The position numbers and the translations under genes are program-made. A stretch of 64,000 nt of DNA from Aphis gossypii (lineage: Eukaryota; Arthropoda; Insecta; Hemiptera; Aphididae): assembly GCF_020184175.1 (NCBI RefSeq), contig NW_026083064.1, positions 83,175 to 147,174 of the forward strand, read 5' to 3'. Each line of letters begins with the position of its first letter. The first letter of the stretch is position 1. Positions 1-10,700 of this stretch are shown here, one piece after another. The notes under the pieces were generated by a model that saw only the letters and a list, made by a program, of their open reading frames with translations, searched no databases and had not been told where the DNA came from.

Positions 1-433
1 CATTCAACTCTGAAGGCGCCCCTGATATATTGGCGCCCTAGGCGGTCGCCGGTCGCCCAGCTCACCCACCCCTATGACCGACCCTGACTATGGTAGTAAC
101 ATCGTCAGGGTGTACTTGATAGCTATAATATTATAATATAGATTGTTAGATTTTTATTAAAATATTCATTAATTAAACTTACCATTTCATCAAATTCTCC
201 ATTTTCTATAAAATTCATAAAGCCTGCTGATATATCAGGAGTACATATTTGGCTATTATTATTTGACATTAAAAAAAAAAAACTTTGAATGTTTTAAATA
301 TATGTTTAAAAACTACGATGACTAATAGTAGCTGTTCTGGTAGGGCGGGGGTGGCAGGATACCGAGATAGAGGGCAGACGACAACAGCCGATGGTTAGTA
401 GAGTGGGTGGGGTAGGGGTCCATAAGAGACGAC
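1..433. other. Non-coding flank left of the MULE transposon
   Basis: No reading frame here looks like a gene. The first 60 bases are GC-rich with repeated GGCGCCC and GGTCGCC words, which look like the end of a dispersed repeat cut by the window edge. The rest is AT-rich with an A-run near 270-281, then a G-rich stretch from about 340. Short frames exist on the minus strand but have low-complexity composition and no recognisable motif. Confidence 0.5.
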
Positions 434-516
434 GAGATAATTGACACCAGTAGATGGACAGTGCGGGGGCGGGGTGAGATAGTTGACACAAGTAGATAGA
501 CAGTGCGGAGGGGGGG
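434..516. repeat. Two-copy tandem repeat, about 42-bp unit
   Basis: Two adjacent units share GAGATA.TTGACAC.AGTAGAT.GACAGTGCGG.GG with a few substitutions: 434-474 and 476-516. The repeat lies just outside the left end of the MULE transposon and so belongs to the host or to an older element. It has no coding potential that I can defend. Confidence 0.6.
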
Positions 517-612
517 TCAGAGGGTCAGCCCGGTCACTCGGGTCAGCGGGTCAGGTCCTAGGATCGGCTTTTCTATACTACTCATAAATAATAATATAGC
601 CACGGAACAATT

Positions 613-746
613 GGACGCATGTAAATTCCACCCGAAAATGGCAAATTCCTCCCAAAATGAACTACAGGTAAAAAAAGATCCATGTAAATTCCACCCAAAA
701 AAAAATACAGGTAAAAAAAGGTACATGTAAATTCCGCCTGAAAATA
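613..746 (+). repeat. Left terminal array of the MULE transposon
   Basis: Four spaced copies of a GTAAATTCC(A/G)CC(C/T)GAAAAT-like unit occur at about 618-640, 641-655, 681-700 and 724-746. The same unit appears inverted at the right end of the element, so the array acts as a long, composite terminal inverted repeat. Repeated transposase-binding sites near the ends are the likely role; that is inference. Confidence 0.78.
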
Positions 747-858
747 AAAATATAATAGTAAAAATAGTAATATCTATAATAGTAAAAATGGAAATATTTA
801 TCATAATAAAAACGAGTCAAAATATAATCATAACCAATAATTATTAATTAGCATATTA

Positions 859-1113
859 TCAAATTCCTTTCATATTATTATTTTTTTTTTGTCGAAATCC
901 CCAAAATAAAGAGCCACATTTTCTACATATTGATCTATAAATATTTCACTATTTTTATATTTTTCAATTATATTTTGCATGTAAATATATATATTTTTTG
1001 ATCTTGAATTTCTATTTATATATGTGGTTTATTTATACTATTTATTTTTATATAATTTTCTAATTGAATTTGCTTCAGTTTGTCTAAAAATTTAAAAATA
1101 TGAAGATGATTAG
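859..1113 (-). pseudogene. MULE transposase, C-terminal part beyond the BEL insertion
   Basis: Read on the minus strand from 1113, the frame left open at 7610 resumes immediately and encodes a basic, helical tail (FKFLDKLKQIQLENYIKI is readable) typical of the end of insect FLYWCH-MULE proteins. Near 1010-1030 the frame shifts by one base, and the tail continues in the neighbouring frame (KYKNSEIFIDQYVENVALYF) to a stop near 859. This segment belongs to the same gene as 7615-8875 and was separated from it by the retrotransposon. Breaks: the insertion and one frameshift here, one nonsense codon in the other half. Confidence 0.75.
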
Positions 1114-1367
1114 TGTCGACGCGTATATTATATTTCAGAAATGTCACTATTATTATTATTATCTATTGTTATGTTATCTTATGATCGCCAATGTCGATCC
1201 GATCCATGTACAAATGTTACCTATTTTAGTGTGTGTTTAACCGTGTATACATGTACATCTACGCGTCACCGTGTCCGTTTCTGTATTTATAAAATAAATT
1301 ATACCTTTCTATATTAATGAAAATATATATTAAAAATTATACAGTCCACAAAAAACCAGCGACAACA
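1114..1367 (+). repeat. 5' LTR of the BEL/Pao element
   Basis: The 254-bp LTR has TG...CA ends. AATAAATTATACC near 1296 may include a polyadenylation signal. It differs from the 3' LTR at CAGAAA versus CAAAAA and ACAAATG versus ACGAATG. Confidence 0.93.
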
Positions 1368-1369
1368 TT

Positions 1370-1387
1370 TGGTCTTTCGGCCGGATT
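1370..1387 (+). promoter_or_regulatory. Primer-binding site candidate of the BEL/Pao element
   Basis: TGGTCTTTCGGCCGGATT begins two bases downstream of the 5' LTR. The leading TGG pairs with the CCA end of a tRNA. I cannot name the tRNA from the sequence alone. The leader between here and the Gag start at 1894 has no other recognisable feature. Confidence 0.6.
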
Positions 1388-1893
1388 GCAATTCGCATAA
1401 CTGAATACAACGTAATTAGAATTATTATTATTTTGTTTAATTATTAATAATTAATAAATAAAGAAAAAGTTATAGCATTCCGTAAAATTAAGTGCGCGTG
1501 GTAAATCGTTATATACTCATATGTGTTCAGCAAATATTAAATATGCATAATTAAGGTGAATTACACAAGCAAGAAGACAGTGATGCGGCGATGTGGTAAG
1601 TTGTATCAGTGCAAATTATTACTTATTTCCTAAAAATAAATCCTATCTACGAGTTTGAAAGTCTCCTTCAGGTACCTAAATTTAATTGGGAAATTGTTGA
1701 AAAGGTCATAACTATAGTACAACTCGGTATAGATAATAAATAATTGGCTGTTGGCGTACGTTATCACACTAATACACATTACTTACAAACACACAGCTGT
1801 CTATCGTGATCGGCGATCCCGTCCACTTTAGACACCAAGCTGTCACGCATACACATACACAGGACATACACACTCAAAAACGAGTACTTCAAT

Positions 1894-4800
1894 ATGTCAG
1901 ATTTAGTTTCGTTAAAAACCCGCAGAGGGCAATTAAAAGGGCAGTTAACAAGGTTCAGTACATATGTAAATAAAGATTCAGTGGACCCAATCGAAATTAA
2001 ATGTCGAAGTAAGAGGATGGAAGAATTATGGTCAGAATTTGATCAAGTGCAATCTAAAATAGAGTCATTTGAAAACGAAACTGATGATTACCGTATAGAG
2101 TTTGAAGAAATATATTTTAGCGCTATAGAGTTAGGTGAGAGCCAAATGCAACGTGTTAGCACAAAAAAGGATGATGCGGGTGGTGTAAGATCAATTGCAA
2201 CAGCGCAAACAATTAATTGTAGCGCGAATTCGTGTTGCAACAGCACAACCGCAGCATTGAAATTGGCACCGATAGATGTACCAAAATTTTCGGGTGCATA
2301 TGAGGAATGGTCGGCTTTCCACGATATTTATATGGCAATGATACATAATAATCCAGGGATAGATGATATACAGCGATTTTTTCATTTGCGTTCGTGCCTA
2401 AAAGATGAGGCGGCACAAGTTATAATGTATATAGAAACGACAGCCGCAAATTATAACGTAGCGTGGAATAGCGTGGTGTCTCGATATAATAATAAAAAGG
2501 TGTTAGTGCAGTCACACACGAAAGAGTTGTTCGATATTCCGGCGATAAATGAGGAAGCTGTACAATTAAGAAAATTAGTAGATCAATTAAATGGTCATAT
2601 AAACGCGTTGGAAGCACTAGGAGAGAAACCTAGAGAGTGGGGCTCAATATTACTGCACCTTATCGCAACTAAATTAGATTCCAGTACACTCAAAGCGTGG
2701 GAAACGGTATCTCCTAAAAATGAAATACCCAAAGTACAAGTGTTACTTGAATTTTTAGAAAAGAGATTTAAAGTAATTGAAGCAGTGGAAACCTCGTCAA
2801 GTATAAATGTCCGTAATGACGAAAAAATAAAATATAATATGATTAACAGTAAAAAAACCAAAAATAACCACAAATCAATCGCGTTTCCAACATATGGTGG
2901 TGTGAAATGTTATAATTGCCAATTAGCGCACTCGATATATAAATGCCCATCTTTTCTAGCTTTACCGGTTCCCGATCGAATAAAAAGGGTGGGTGAACTT
3001 CAATTATGCAAGATATGTATTCGGTCTCATATCGGAAAGAAATGTGATGGAAAAAAAAAATGTTTTCAATGTCATAAGGCGCATAACACATTATTACATT
3101 TAAAAATAAATAATAAGACGGAGAGTAATTCTTCAGAGCAATTTAAAGATAATACCGAAGAAATACCCACGACAAGCAATTTGAGTATATCGGTACACGC
3201 ATCAGCGATAAGCTATAGACAGGTGCTCCTATCAACCGCAGTAATTAACGTATTTAATAATGATGGAAAACCGGTAAGGTGCAGAGTTTTATTGGACTCC
3301 GGTTCACAAAATAATTTTATCACAGAGCATATGATGCAAATGTTAAGATTGCGACGTAAAAAAGTTACTTATGATGTAGCTGGAATCGGGCACGCATTAC
3401 ATACCATAAGATCCGAGATTACGGTAACGGTGGGTTCCTGTATAACGGATTTCAAAGCAAATATATCATGTTTAATAATACCTTGTATAACAAAAAATAT
3501 TCCGATAAGCACGGTAAATACGGAGACCATAAATATACCAAATAATATTGTACTAGCCGATAAATCATACAATAGACCACAACGCATAGATATGTTGATG
3601 GGTATTGAATTATTTTTCGATTTATTAGATCAAGGTCAAATTAAATTAAATGAAAATGGTCCTATATTGAAAGAAATAAAGTTTGGTTGGATTGTGGCAG
3701 GTCCAATTTCTAATAATAAATCGAATTTAAAAGAGACACAAAATATTTGTTTAAGTACGTATCAAGTAGATGATAATTTAGATGAAAGGATTGCGAAGTT
3801 TTGGAGATTGGAAAATATAGATAAAAATACTCATTATACATTGGAAGAAAAGGCTTGTTACGATCATTTTACTAAAACAGTACGCCGCGACGATACGGGC
3901 AAATTTGTCGTACAGTTGCCGTTCCGGGAAGACATAAGCAAATTGGGTAATTCTTATAAAAACGCGTACAGACGATTTCTGTCTACAGAAAAACGATTAG
4001 AACTAAATAAAAAGTTAGGTAAGGATTATCAGCAATTCATGTATGATTACCTATATCTTGGTCATATGGAACTGCTGCGCGGCGCGGGGGAAGGGTCGGT
4101 CAATGAACCCGGCTATTTTCTACCGCATCACGCTGTAGTAAACGATAACAGTAGCACCACTCGTCTGCGCGTATTATTCGACGGTTCTAGTAAAACCGAT
4201 ACAGGGATAAGCTTAAACAATGTCCTATTAAAAAGACCAACAATACAAGACGATTTATTAAATATTTTGGCTAGGTTTCGTACACACAAATACGCTATAT
4301 CCGCAGACATATCGAAGATGTACCGTCAAATTTGGATTGCACCGGAACATCGGAAATATCAAAAAATATTTTGGCGTGAAAATAAGGAACAACCTATGCA
4401 AATATTTCAATTAAATACGGTCACTTATGGTACTGTCTCGGCATCGTTCTTAGCTACCGCGTGCTTGTATAAATTAGCGGAGGACGAGCATAGTAATTTT
4501 CCAAAAGCGTGTAATACAATAAAAAATGACTTTTACATGGATGATTATTTAGGGGGTGCAAATACGAAAGAGATGGCCATACAATTACGTAATGATTTGC
4601 GAACAGTGTTACAATCCGGTGGCTTTAACTTACGAAAATGGTCTGCCAATGATCCGGAGTTATTAAAAAATTTAAATACGGAAAATAGTGATTCTATGTT
4701 GGTACTCGAATTAGAAAACGAAATGGCGAAAGTTCTCGGGATCCTGTGGCATCCTAGGAAAGATATATTTCAATATAAAGTACAGGATACAAGATCGGAA

Positions 4801-7112
4801 GTTCAATCGACAACAAAAAGAAGCATATTAGCGCAAATAGCTTCATTGTTCGACCCACTCGGTTTAGTGGGACCTATAATTATAAAGGCAAAAATTTTAA
4901 TGCAAGAAATGTGGAGGTTAAAAATTGATTGGGATAAACCGGTACCGACGAAAATGCACGATGAGTGGACGAAATATTTACACGAATTGGCAAGTTTACG
5001 TGAATTGTGTATACCGCGTTTTTTGTGTACGGAAGATAATTGTTATATAGAGGTTCATGGTTTCGCTGACGCCAGTTTAGCCACCTATGGCGCGTGCATA
5101 TACGTCCGCACTACAAATAATAGTGGTGTTTGTACATCGCATTTATTGTGTGCAAAATCTAAAGTTGCGCCTTTAAAAGTTATATCACTTCCCCGATTGG
5201 AACTATGTGCGGCCGTAATTTTGGTAAGGCTGTACAATAAAGTAATACCAAAATTAGGTATACCAATACAACGGCGATATTTTTGGTCTGATTCGTCAAT
5301 CGTCTTAGCCTGGGTAACTTCACCTTCTACGCGTTGACAAACATTTGTTGCGCATAGGGTGGGGGAAATTCACGATCTTAGCTCAGTATACGAATGGCAC
5401 CATATTGGAACTAAGGACAATCCCGCGGATATTATTTCACGAGGATGTGGTGCGAAAGAAATTATAAATAGTTCTATATGGTGGCACGGACCAAGCTGGT
5501 TAACCAGCGATCATAAAACTTGGAAAAAAACTGTTTGCGAATTAAAATATACCGAAATACCAGAAGAGAAGGGTACACCGAAAACTGTTGCATTTTTAGC
5601 ACAACCGGTTATAAACGAACAAATATTAAACAATAATTCCTCTTGGAATAGATTATTGCGCATTTTTTGTTATTGTTCACGTTTTATAAAAATAAGAATA
5701 AAAAAAATTAAAGTAGTTGGTCCAATATTATCAGATGAATTAAAAGAAGCTGAAATAATTATAATTAAAATAGCTCAAGCTTCCTATTGGTCCAGTGAAA
5801 TAAATGATTTAAATAAAAATGGCACTTTAACGATAAAAAGTAAATTACATAATTTACAACCCTTTTTGGAAAACGGAATTATACGAGTCGGTGGCCGCAT
5901 AAAAAATGCCAGTCATGTGAGTATAGCACAGCTTCATCCTATTCTAATTCCAAAAAATAGTATTATTGCGAAATTAATATTGCGTAACGAACACGATTGA
6001 CTTTTGCATGCAGGCCCGCAAGCAATGTTAGCAAACAGTCGATTAAAGTACTGGATAATTGGAGGCAGAAATATTGCTCGACATATATTTCACCAGTGTA
6101 TTAAGTGTTTTCGACTTCGACCAACAGTAGTTGAACCAATAATGGCGGATTTACCATCGGAACGACTGGAGCCAAATCGACCGTTTAAAAAATGTGGGGT
6201 TGACTATGCCGGTCCTATTACCATAAAAACAAGTTTACGAAGAAATGCTACAACAATAAAAGGGTATATCTGTGTGTTTGTATGTTTTAGCACTCGGGCA
6301 GTCCATATTGAATTAGTTGCTGATCTAACTACTGAGGCATTTCTAAATGCTTTAAAACGCTTTATCGGACGCCGCGGTGTATGCTCCGATATATTTAGTG
6401 ATAATGCTACCAATTTTGTGGGAGCTAATAATAAATTGTTAGAGCTAAAAAAAATATTTCATACTGAAGAGCATTTAACTAAAATATACGATGCTTTATC
6501 GTCTGAGGGCATAAGGTGGCATTTCATACCCCCTCGATCCCCTCATTTTGGCGGATTGTGGGAGGCTTCCATTAAATCTGTAAAAATCATTTATACCGAG
6601 TTTTAGGTACGGCTAATCTGACATATGATGAACTGAACACCATCTTAATTAAAATAGAGGCAGTCCTTAATTCCAGACCTTTAACCCCATGTTCCTCCGA
6701 TCCTACTGATACGACACCATTAACACCGGCTCATTTTTTAATTGGTGAACCTACCTGTTCATTACCGGAGCCAGATTTAACTGGTATACCAGAAAATCGG
6801 TTAAAACGTTGGCAGCGGGTAACGTAATTGACTCAAATATTATGGAAGCGCTGGAGTAAAGAATATTTGTCGCAACTTCAAATCAGGCAAAAGTGGTTAG
6901 CAAATAGGGGCCCTAAGCTCAAGGTCGGTACTATAGTATTAGTGAAAGAAGACGACGTGCCCCCGATGTCTTGGTCAATGGGTCGAGTTGTCCGTGTCCA
7001 AGCTGGTGACGACGGTGTCATCCGAGTGGCGACTATATTATCAAAAGGAAAAGAAATATCCAGAGCTGTCCGTAAACTTTGTCCTCTTCCTTTTGAGGAT
7101 AATAGTTCGTAA
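1894..7112 (+). pseudogene. BEL/Pao gag-pol polyprotein, four breaks
   Basis: The first uninterrupted block (1894-5337, 1147 codons) holds a DUF1759-type Gag (around residues 120-300), zinc knuckles starting CYNC (about residue 339), CKIC (372) and CFQCHKAH (390), a protease with active-site DSG at residue 468, an RT with YMDD at residues 881-884, and RNase H with FADAS and WSDSS. A TGA (5335-5337) stops it; the same frame continues to a second TGA (5998-6000). Integrase follows with catalytic Asp in DYAGP (about 6202), Asp in SDNATNF (6400) and Glu in LWEAS (6562). A one-base loss in the A-run at 6582-6586 shifts the frame, and a TAA at 6825-6827 precedes the integrase tail, which ends at 7112. 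Domain order is standard for the family. Confidence 0.93.
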
Positions 7113-7342
7113 AATATTTGTTTTTTATATTATTCTATGATATCTTATTGATATTTAAATATGGCATGTATTATGAAACATTCTAATTTATTTATATTTA
7201 ACAATGTCTTTACTTATATATTTATATTACTTATTCATTTATTTAATTTTGTGTGTTTACATCATTTATCTATTTATTGTGAACTTTTGTTGAAAAATAT
7301 TTTATATGTATTTGTTTTACTGTATTAATATTCTAATTTTTC

Positions 7343-7355
7343 AAGGCGGGCGGCA
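7343..7355 (+). promoter_or_regulatory. Polypurine tract of the BEL/Pao element
   Basis: AAGGCGGGCGGCA directly precedes the 3' LTR and is mostly purine, as needed to prime plus-strand DNA synthesis. Confidence 0.6.
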
Positions 7356-7609
7356 TGTCGACGCGTATATTATATTTCAAAAATGTCACTATTATTATTA
7401 TTATCTATTGTTATGTTATCTTATGATCGCCAATGTCGATCCGATCCATGTACGAATGTTACCTATTTTAGTGTGTGTTTAACCGTGTATACATGTACAT
7501 CTACGCGTCACCGTGTCCGTTTCTGTATTTATAAAATAAATTATACCTTTCTATATTAATGAAAATATATATTAAAAATTATACAGTCCACAAAAAACCA
7601 GCGACAACA
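7356..7609 (+). repeat. 3' LTR of the BEL/Pao element
   Basis: It has the same length and ends as the 5' LTR, with two substitutions. It is followed by ATTAG, matching the five bases before the 5' LTR. Confidence 0.93.
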
Positions 7610-7614
7610 ATTAG

Positions 7615-8875
7615 AATTAAAACTTTTATTGAAATGGGAATGAAACGATTCACAAGCATTAGTCGTTCTATTCAAATCTGCTGTAGCAGCTGCCCATGTA
7701 TTTGGAGGAAAAGGCGCGTCATAACGTATATAATTATTTAATAAACAGTTTGAAAATTGCGTTAATCTATGGTCACTTGGTTTAAGACTTAATAAAAATA
7801 CTTCTAAGTAATCAAAAACTAACTCGGGCTCTAAAAAAACTAATCCGAAACATTTAATTATCCAATTTCTAATACTCGAGTCTTCGGTTTTATATTATAC
7901 ACGTCTTAATCCTACTGTTTGAACATACCTATACCACGATTGTAATAAATGAAAGCGACAACCATAAATTTGAGTACTTGGCCAGATGAACTTACATGCG
8001 TTGTGTATAGCTTTCTCGAAGTCAATAACAACATACTTTGGCTCAAACAAGTTATTATCGTGAATACAAAGATCAACTATTAATTTAAGACATTGAGAAT
8101 AAATATTTTGAGTTTTTGCTTTTAATAAACAAAAAACTAACGGTATATAATGGCCATTAAAATATCCATGTATAGTAAATAGTTGTAAAAAAAATTTACA
8201 GCTATATTCAAATGTACCATCCATGTAAATCCATTCTGCAGTTGATAACATTCTTAAATTTGTTTTGCACCCAAAAATTATGATACCATTTTCTTTGTCA
8301 TTACTAAGTAAAAAATTTTCATCTCGATTGGTCGTGACCTGTATATTATTCAGCATATTCTGAACTTCTTCCCCAGATTTTGGCAAAGGAGGAAAATTTT
8401 TTCGCTTTGCATTGTAAATATTATGCTTAATATTATGCAAGTAACTTACTTGCAACGCTTCTGATTGAGAAATACTTCTAATAACTGTACATACTATTTT
8501 ACTAGGTTTCTCATTATTATCTTCAACAGCTTTGCGTTTGGCCGATACCGATACAATTTGCCTTTGTATATTTGGATCACTAAAAACACAATTATCATTT
8601 CAGATTTAAAATAATTAATTATTTAATTATTTTTAATTTTAAATATATATATTCTATAGTACTTACCTATTTGCAATATGGCTATTATCAATATTTTGTT
8701 CAGAGATGTTCATAGTTGTTTCACCAAAGGTTTTCACAAAAGCTTTGCAAGTTTTAACTATGCATCGCCATTTTGTTAAACCAGAAGTCAAAGGTCTATT
8801 TACTTTGGAAAATTTAAAATTATTTAATACTAATAGTTTATTTCCACGTTCCGATTCAATAAATTGAGCTGCCAT
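7615..8875 (-). pseudogene. FLYWCH zinc-finger MULE transposase, N-terminal and catalytic part
   Basis: This is the transposase of the surrounding MULE element, a nuclear DNA-binding recombinase. Exon 1 (8875-8667) starts at ATG and encodes a FLYWCH finger (ERGNKLL, then WRCIVKTCKA, a later His). Its donor reads GTAAGT; an 87-base intron (8666-8580) ends TTTTTAG, and exon 2 joins in frame. Exon 2 carries the MULE core: YMDGTFEYS, HGYFNGHYIPLVFCLL, VVIDFEKA and GCRFHLLQSWYR, including the first two catalytic Asp candidates. An in-frame TAA at 7895-7897 breaks it, after which the same frame continues (IRNWIIKCFG, then ACESFHSHFN) up to the BEL insertion point. The protein finishes at 859-1113. 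Confidence 0.87.
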
Positions 8876-9130
8876 TATAGATCTATATTTGATACGTGCG
8901 TATTAGACTAAATGAAACTTAAGTGATCAAACAATTTATATTTTATAATACTTCTATCTGTATACTAATAAGATATGACATGATTGACGATTGTCATCTG
9001 ATACGATTGTTTAGTGTACGTAAATTTGGAACTTCCAAAGCTCAAATACTATTAACACGCCACGTAGCGAACAGTACTGTCGCGTCAAAGCGCCGTACAA
9101 TTACTAAACGCTTAGTTTAAAAATATTTAT
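8876..9130. other. 5' region of the MULE transposase gene
   Basis: This stretch lies between the transposase start codon (minus strand) and the right terminal array, so it should hold the promoter. I recognise no specific motif. A plus-strand frame at 8923-9120 has no family signature and I do not treat it as a gene. Confidence 0.4.
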
Positions 9131-9271
9131 TTTCCGAACGGAATTTTGTATCTGTTTATTTTTTCGAGCGGAATTTACATGTAAATTTTTTTGCTTGGAT
9201 ATTTTCCCGGGCGGAGTTTACCATAGATCTTATTCTTACCCGTTCATTTCGGGCGGAATTTACGATCACCC
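9131..9271 (-). repeat. Right terminal array of the MULE transposon
   Basis: Four copies of the CGGAATTTAC-type unit, inverted relative to the left end, lie at about 9131-9144, 9163-9183, 9203-9221 and 9246-9262. The outermost copy ends at CGATCACCC (9271), next to the target-site duplication. Confidence 0.78.
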
Positions 9272-9279
9272 GAACAATT

Positions 9280-9903
9280 CATATCTACACGCTGATAAAA
9301 TACATACACAAAAAAAGGTCAAAGTCCAGGTAGATGGAAACCCTCTGGCCGCCGTGCCGTACCATATTTCCCGTAATTGGTCGACTGCTATTGTTATTAT
9401 TATATGAATATAGATATACAAATTACATGTAAAAAATTATTTTTATCGATATCAACCCTTAAAATCAAAATTTCAAAAAATCCTTTCTTAGCGGATGCCT
9501 ACGCCATAATAGCTATCTGTATGCCAATTTTCAGTCCAATCCGTCCAATGGTTTGAGCTGTGCGTTGATACCACAGTCATCAGCTTACTGTTTTATATAT
9601 ACAGAATACAGATAAAGATAATATTTGTCATGGCAGTTATAATTTTGAGATTTACAATTATACCACCTACCTATATTAGATAATATGAAGCTATAATTGC
9701 TTCAAATTGTCTTATATCCCTCCGCCACTGAATATCACTATAGGTCAGTGGCGTATATAGAAATCAATTATTAATTATATTTTCGTACTTTTTGTCCAAC
9801 AATAAAAAAATGAATCCGGACTTTTTGTTCAACTTTTTTTTAAAATGGACTTTTTGTCCCCGGACTTTTCGTCCGGGATTCACTTATACACATTATATAT
9901 GAC
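9280..9903. other. Non-coding stretch with a GGACTTTTTGTCC motif cluster
   Basis: There is no gene. Between 9785 and 9880 a GGACTTTTTGTCC-like word recurs four times. The last copies form a clean hairpin, CCCGGAC (9859-9865) with GTCCGGG (9871-9877) around TTTTC. This may be one end of an unidentified dispersed repeat. Confidence 0.45.
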
Positions 9904-10417
9904 CAGGGCTCAGATTTTATAGCACGAAAATTTACTAAAATATGCACTATAATATGCCCCTAAAAACACAAAAAAATAAAGTTTTAAAGTTTTAATAAAA
10001 ATTGTAAATAATAAAAAATAAAAATAAATGATAAAAAATGTATAGTACAAACTTTTTTTTAAAAAATTTTAGGTAATAATCCTTCAATTGATTGATTCAT
10101 TAAACCATAAAGTATAAACGCTTTATGAGTATAGCAACTATATTGTTATGTTTCATAGTTTCATACCATATAATATAAATTAGTATTATGAAAAATACGA
10201 AATAAAAATTATACTGATATAGTAAATAAGCCGAAAATGACACCACAACTTAAAAAATACCACTGAAAACTAAAAATCCTTTAAATACCTATACGAAAAA
10301 TAGCAAAATAAAATTTCATACTTGAAGTCTTTGATGCATAAAACAAATTTATAGCTAACTCTGCTATTTTTATCTATATCCAATAAAAATAAGCAAATGC
10401 TATAAAATCCGAGCCTG
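9904..10417. mobile_element. Probable hAT-like non-autonomous element
   Basis: The ends are inverted: CAGGGCTCAGATTTTATAGCA on the left, and TGCTATAAAATCCGAGCCTG on the right. The 514-bp interior is AT-rich and has no coding frame. A second copy of the left end lies at 63301. CAGGG-type termini are common in hAT elements, but I find no convincing 8-bp duplication here, so the class is tentative. Confidence 0.5.
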
Positions 10418-10593
10418 TACACATGTATACATTTATAATACGGTATTTACTATTTACAATAACCTTATAATAATATGTTTACTGCAACTTCAGTTAAAAC
10501 TTAAGGGTCCCAGTGCCAATTTTTAAAATTTTCCACAATTCTATAAAATTTGAAAATGTAATTTGATATTTTAACTGCCACCTCAGACACTCT

Positions 10594-10700
10594 GATAATA
10601 ATAATAATAATAATATCTTTATTGTCATAGACGTTATGCTGTCGCACTTCCCCTCCCCACCTAAAACCATATTAGTTTCCCAATTTTTTCTAACTTGAAT
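10594..10700 (-). repeat. LINE 3'-tail remnant
   Basis: Read on the minus strand, a GC-rich segment runs into AATAAAGATATTATTATT and a long (ATT)n tract. That pattern is usual for 3' ends of several insect non-LTR retrotransposons. No coding part is attached. Confidence 0.45.

Larger units (their letters stand above)
1114..7609 (+). mobile_element. BEL/Pao LTR retrotransposon, full length, coding region broken
   Basis: Two 254-bp LTRs (1114-1367 and 7356-7609) start TGTCGAC and end GACAACA, and differ at two positions by my reading. The 5-bp duplication ATTAG flanks the element (1109-1113 and 7610-7614), as expected for BEL/Pao. A primer-binding candidate starts two bases after the 5' LTR and a purine-rich tract precedes the 3' LTR. 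One Gag-Pol frame encodes Gag, zinc knuckles, aspartic protease, RT, RNase H and integrase in BEL/Pao order. Near-identical LTRs mark a recent insertion, yet Gag-Pol has three internal stops and one frameshift, so this copy cannot make a full polyprotein. Confidence 0.95.
613..9271 (-). mobile_element. FLYWCH-MULE (Phantom-like) DNA transposon, interrupted by a BEL/Pao element
   Basis: Boundaries come from an exact 8-bp direct repeat, GAACAATT, at 605-612 and 9272-9279. Just inside, the two ends are inverted copies of each other: left GGACGCATGTAAATTCCACC, right (read on the minus strand) GGGTGATCGTAAATTCCGCC. Each end carries further copies of the GTAAATTCC motif. The only gene is a minus-strand transposase with an N-terminal FLYWCH zinc finger and a MULE transposase domain. 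Mutator-like elements with FLYWCH domains are known from insects as the Phantom subclass; calling this one Phantom is inference. Without the inserted BEL element (1114-7609 plus one 5-bp duplication) the transposon would be about 2.16 kb. It is not autonomous now. Confidence 0.83.

Noticed and set aside
7559..7741. Plus-strand frame starting in the BEL 3' LTR
   Set aside because: It crosses the insertion junction and is antisense to the MULE transposase; incidental.
9896..10425. An 8-bp target duplication around the 9904-10417 element
   Set aside because: TATATGAC on the left and TACACATG on the right share too few bases to be called a duplication.
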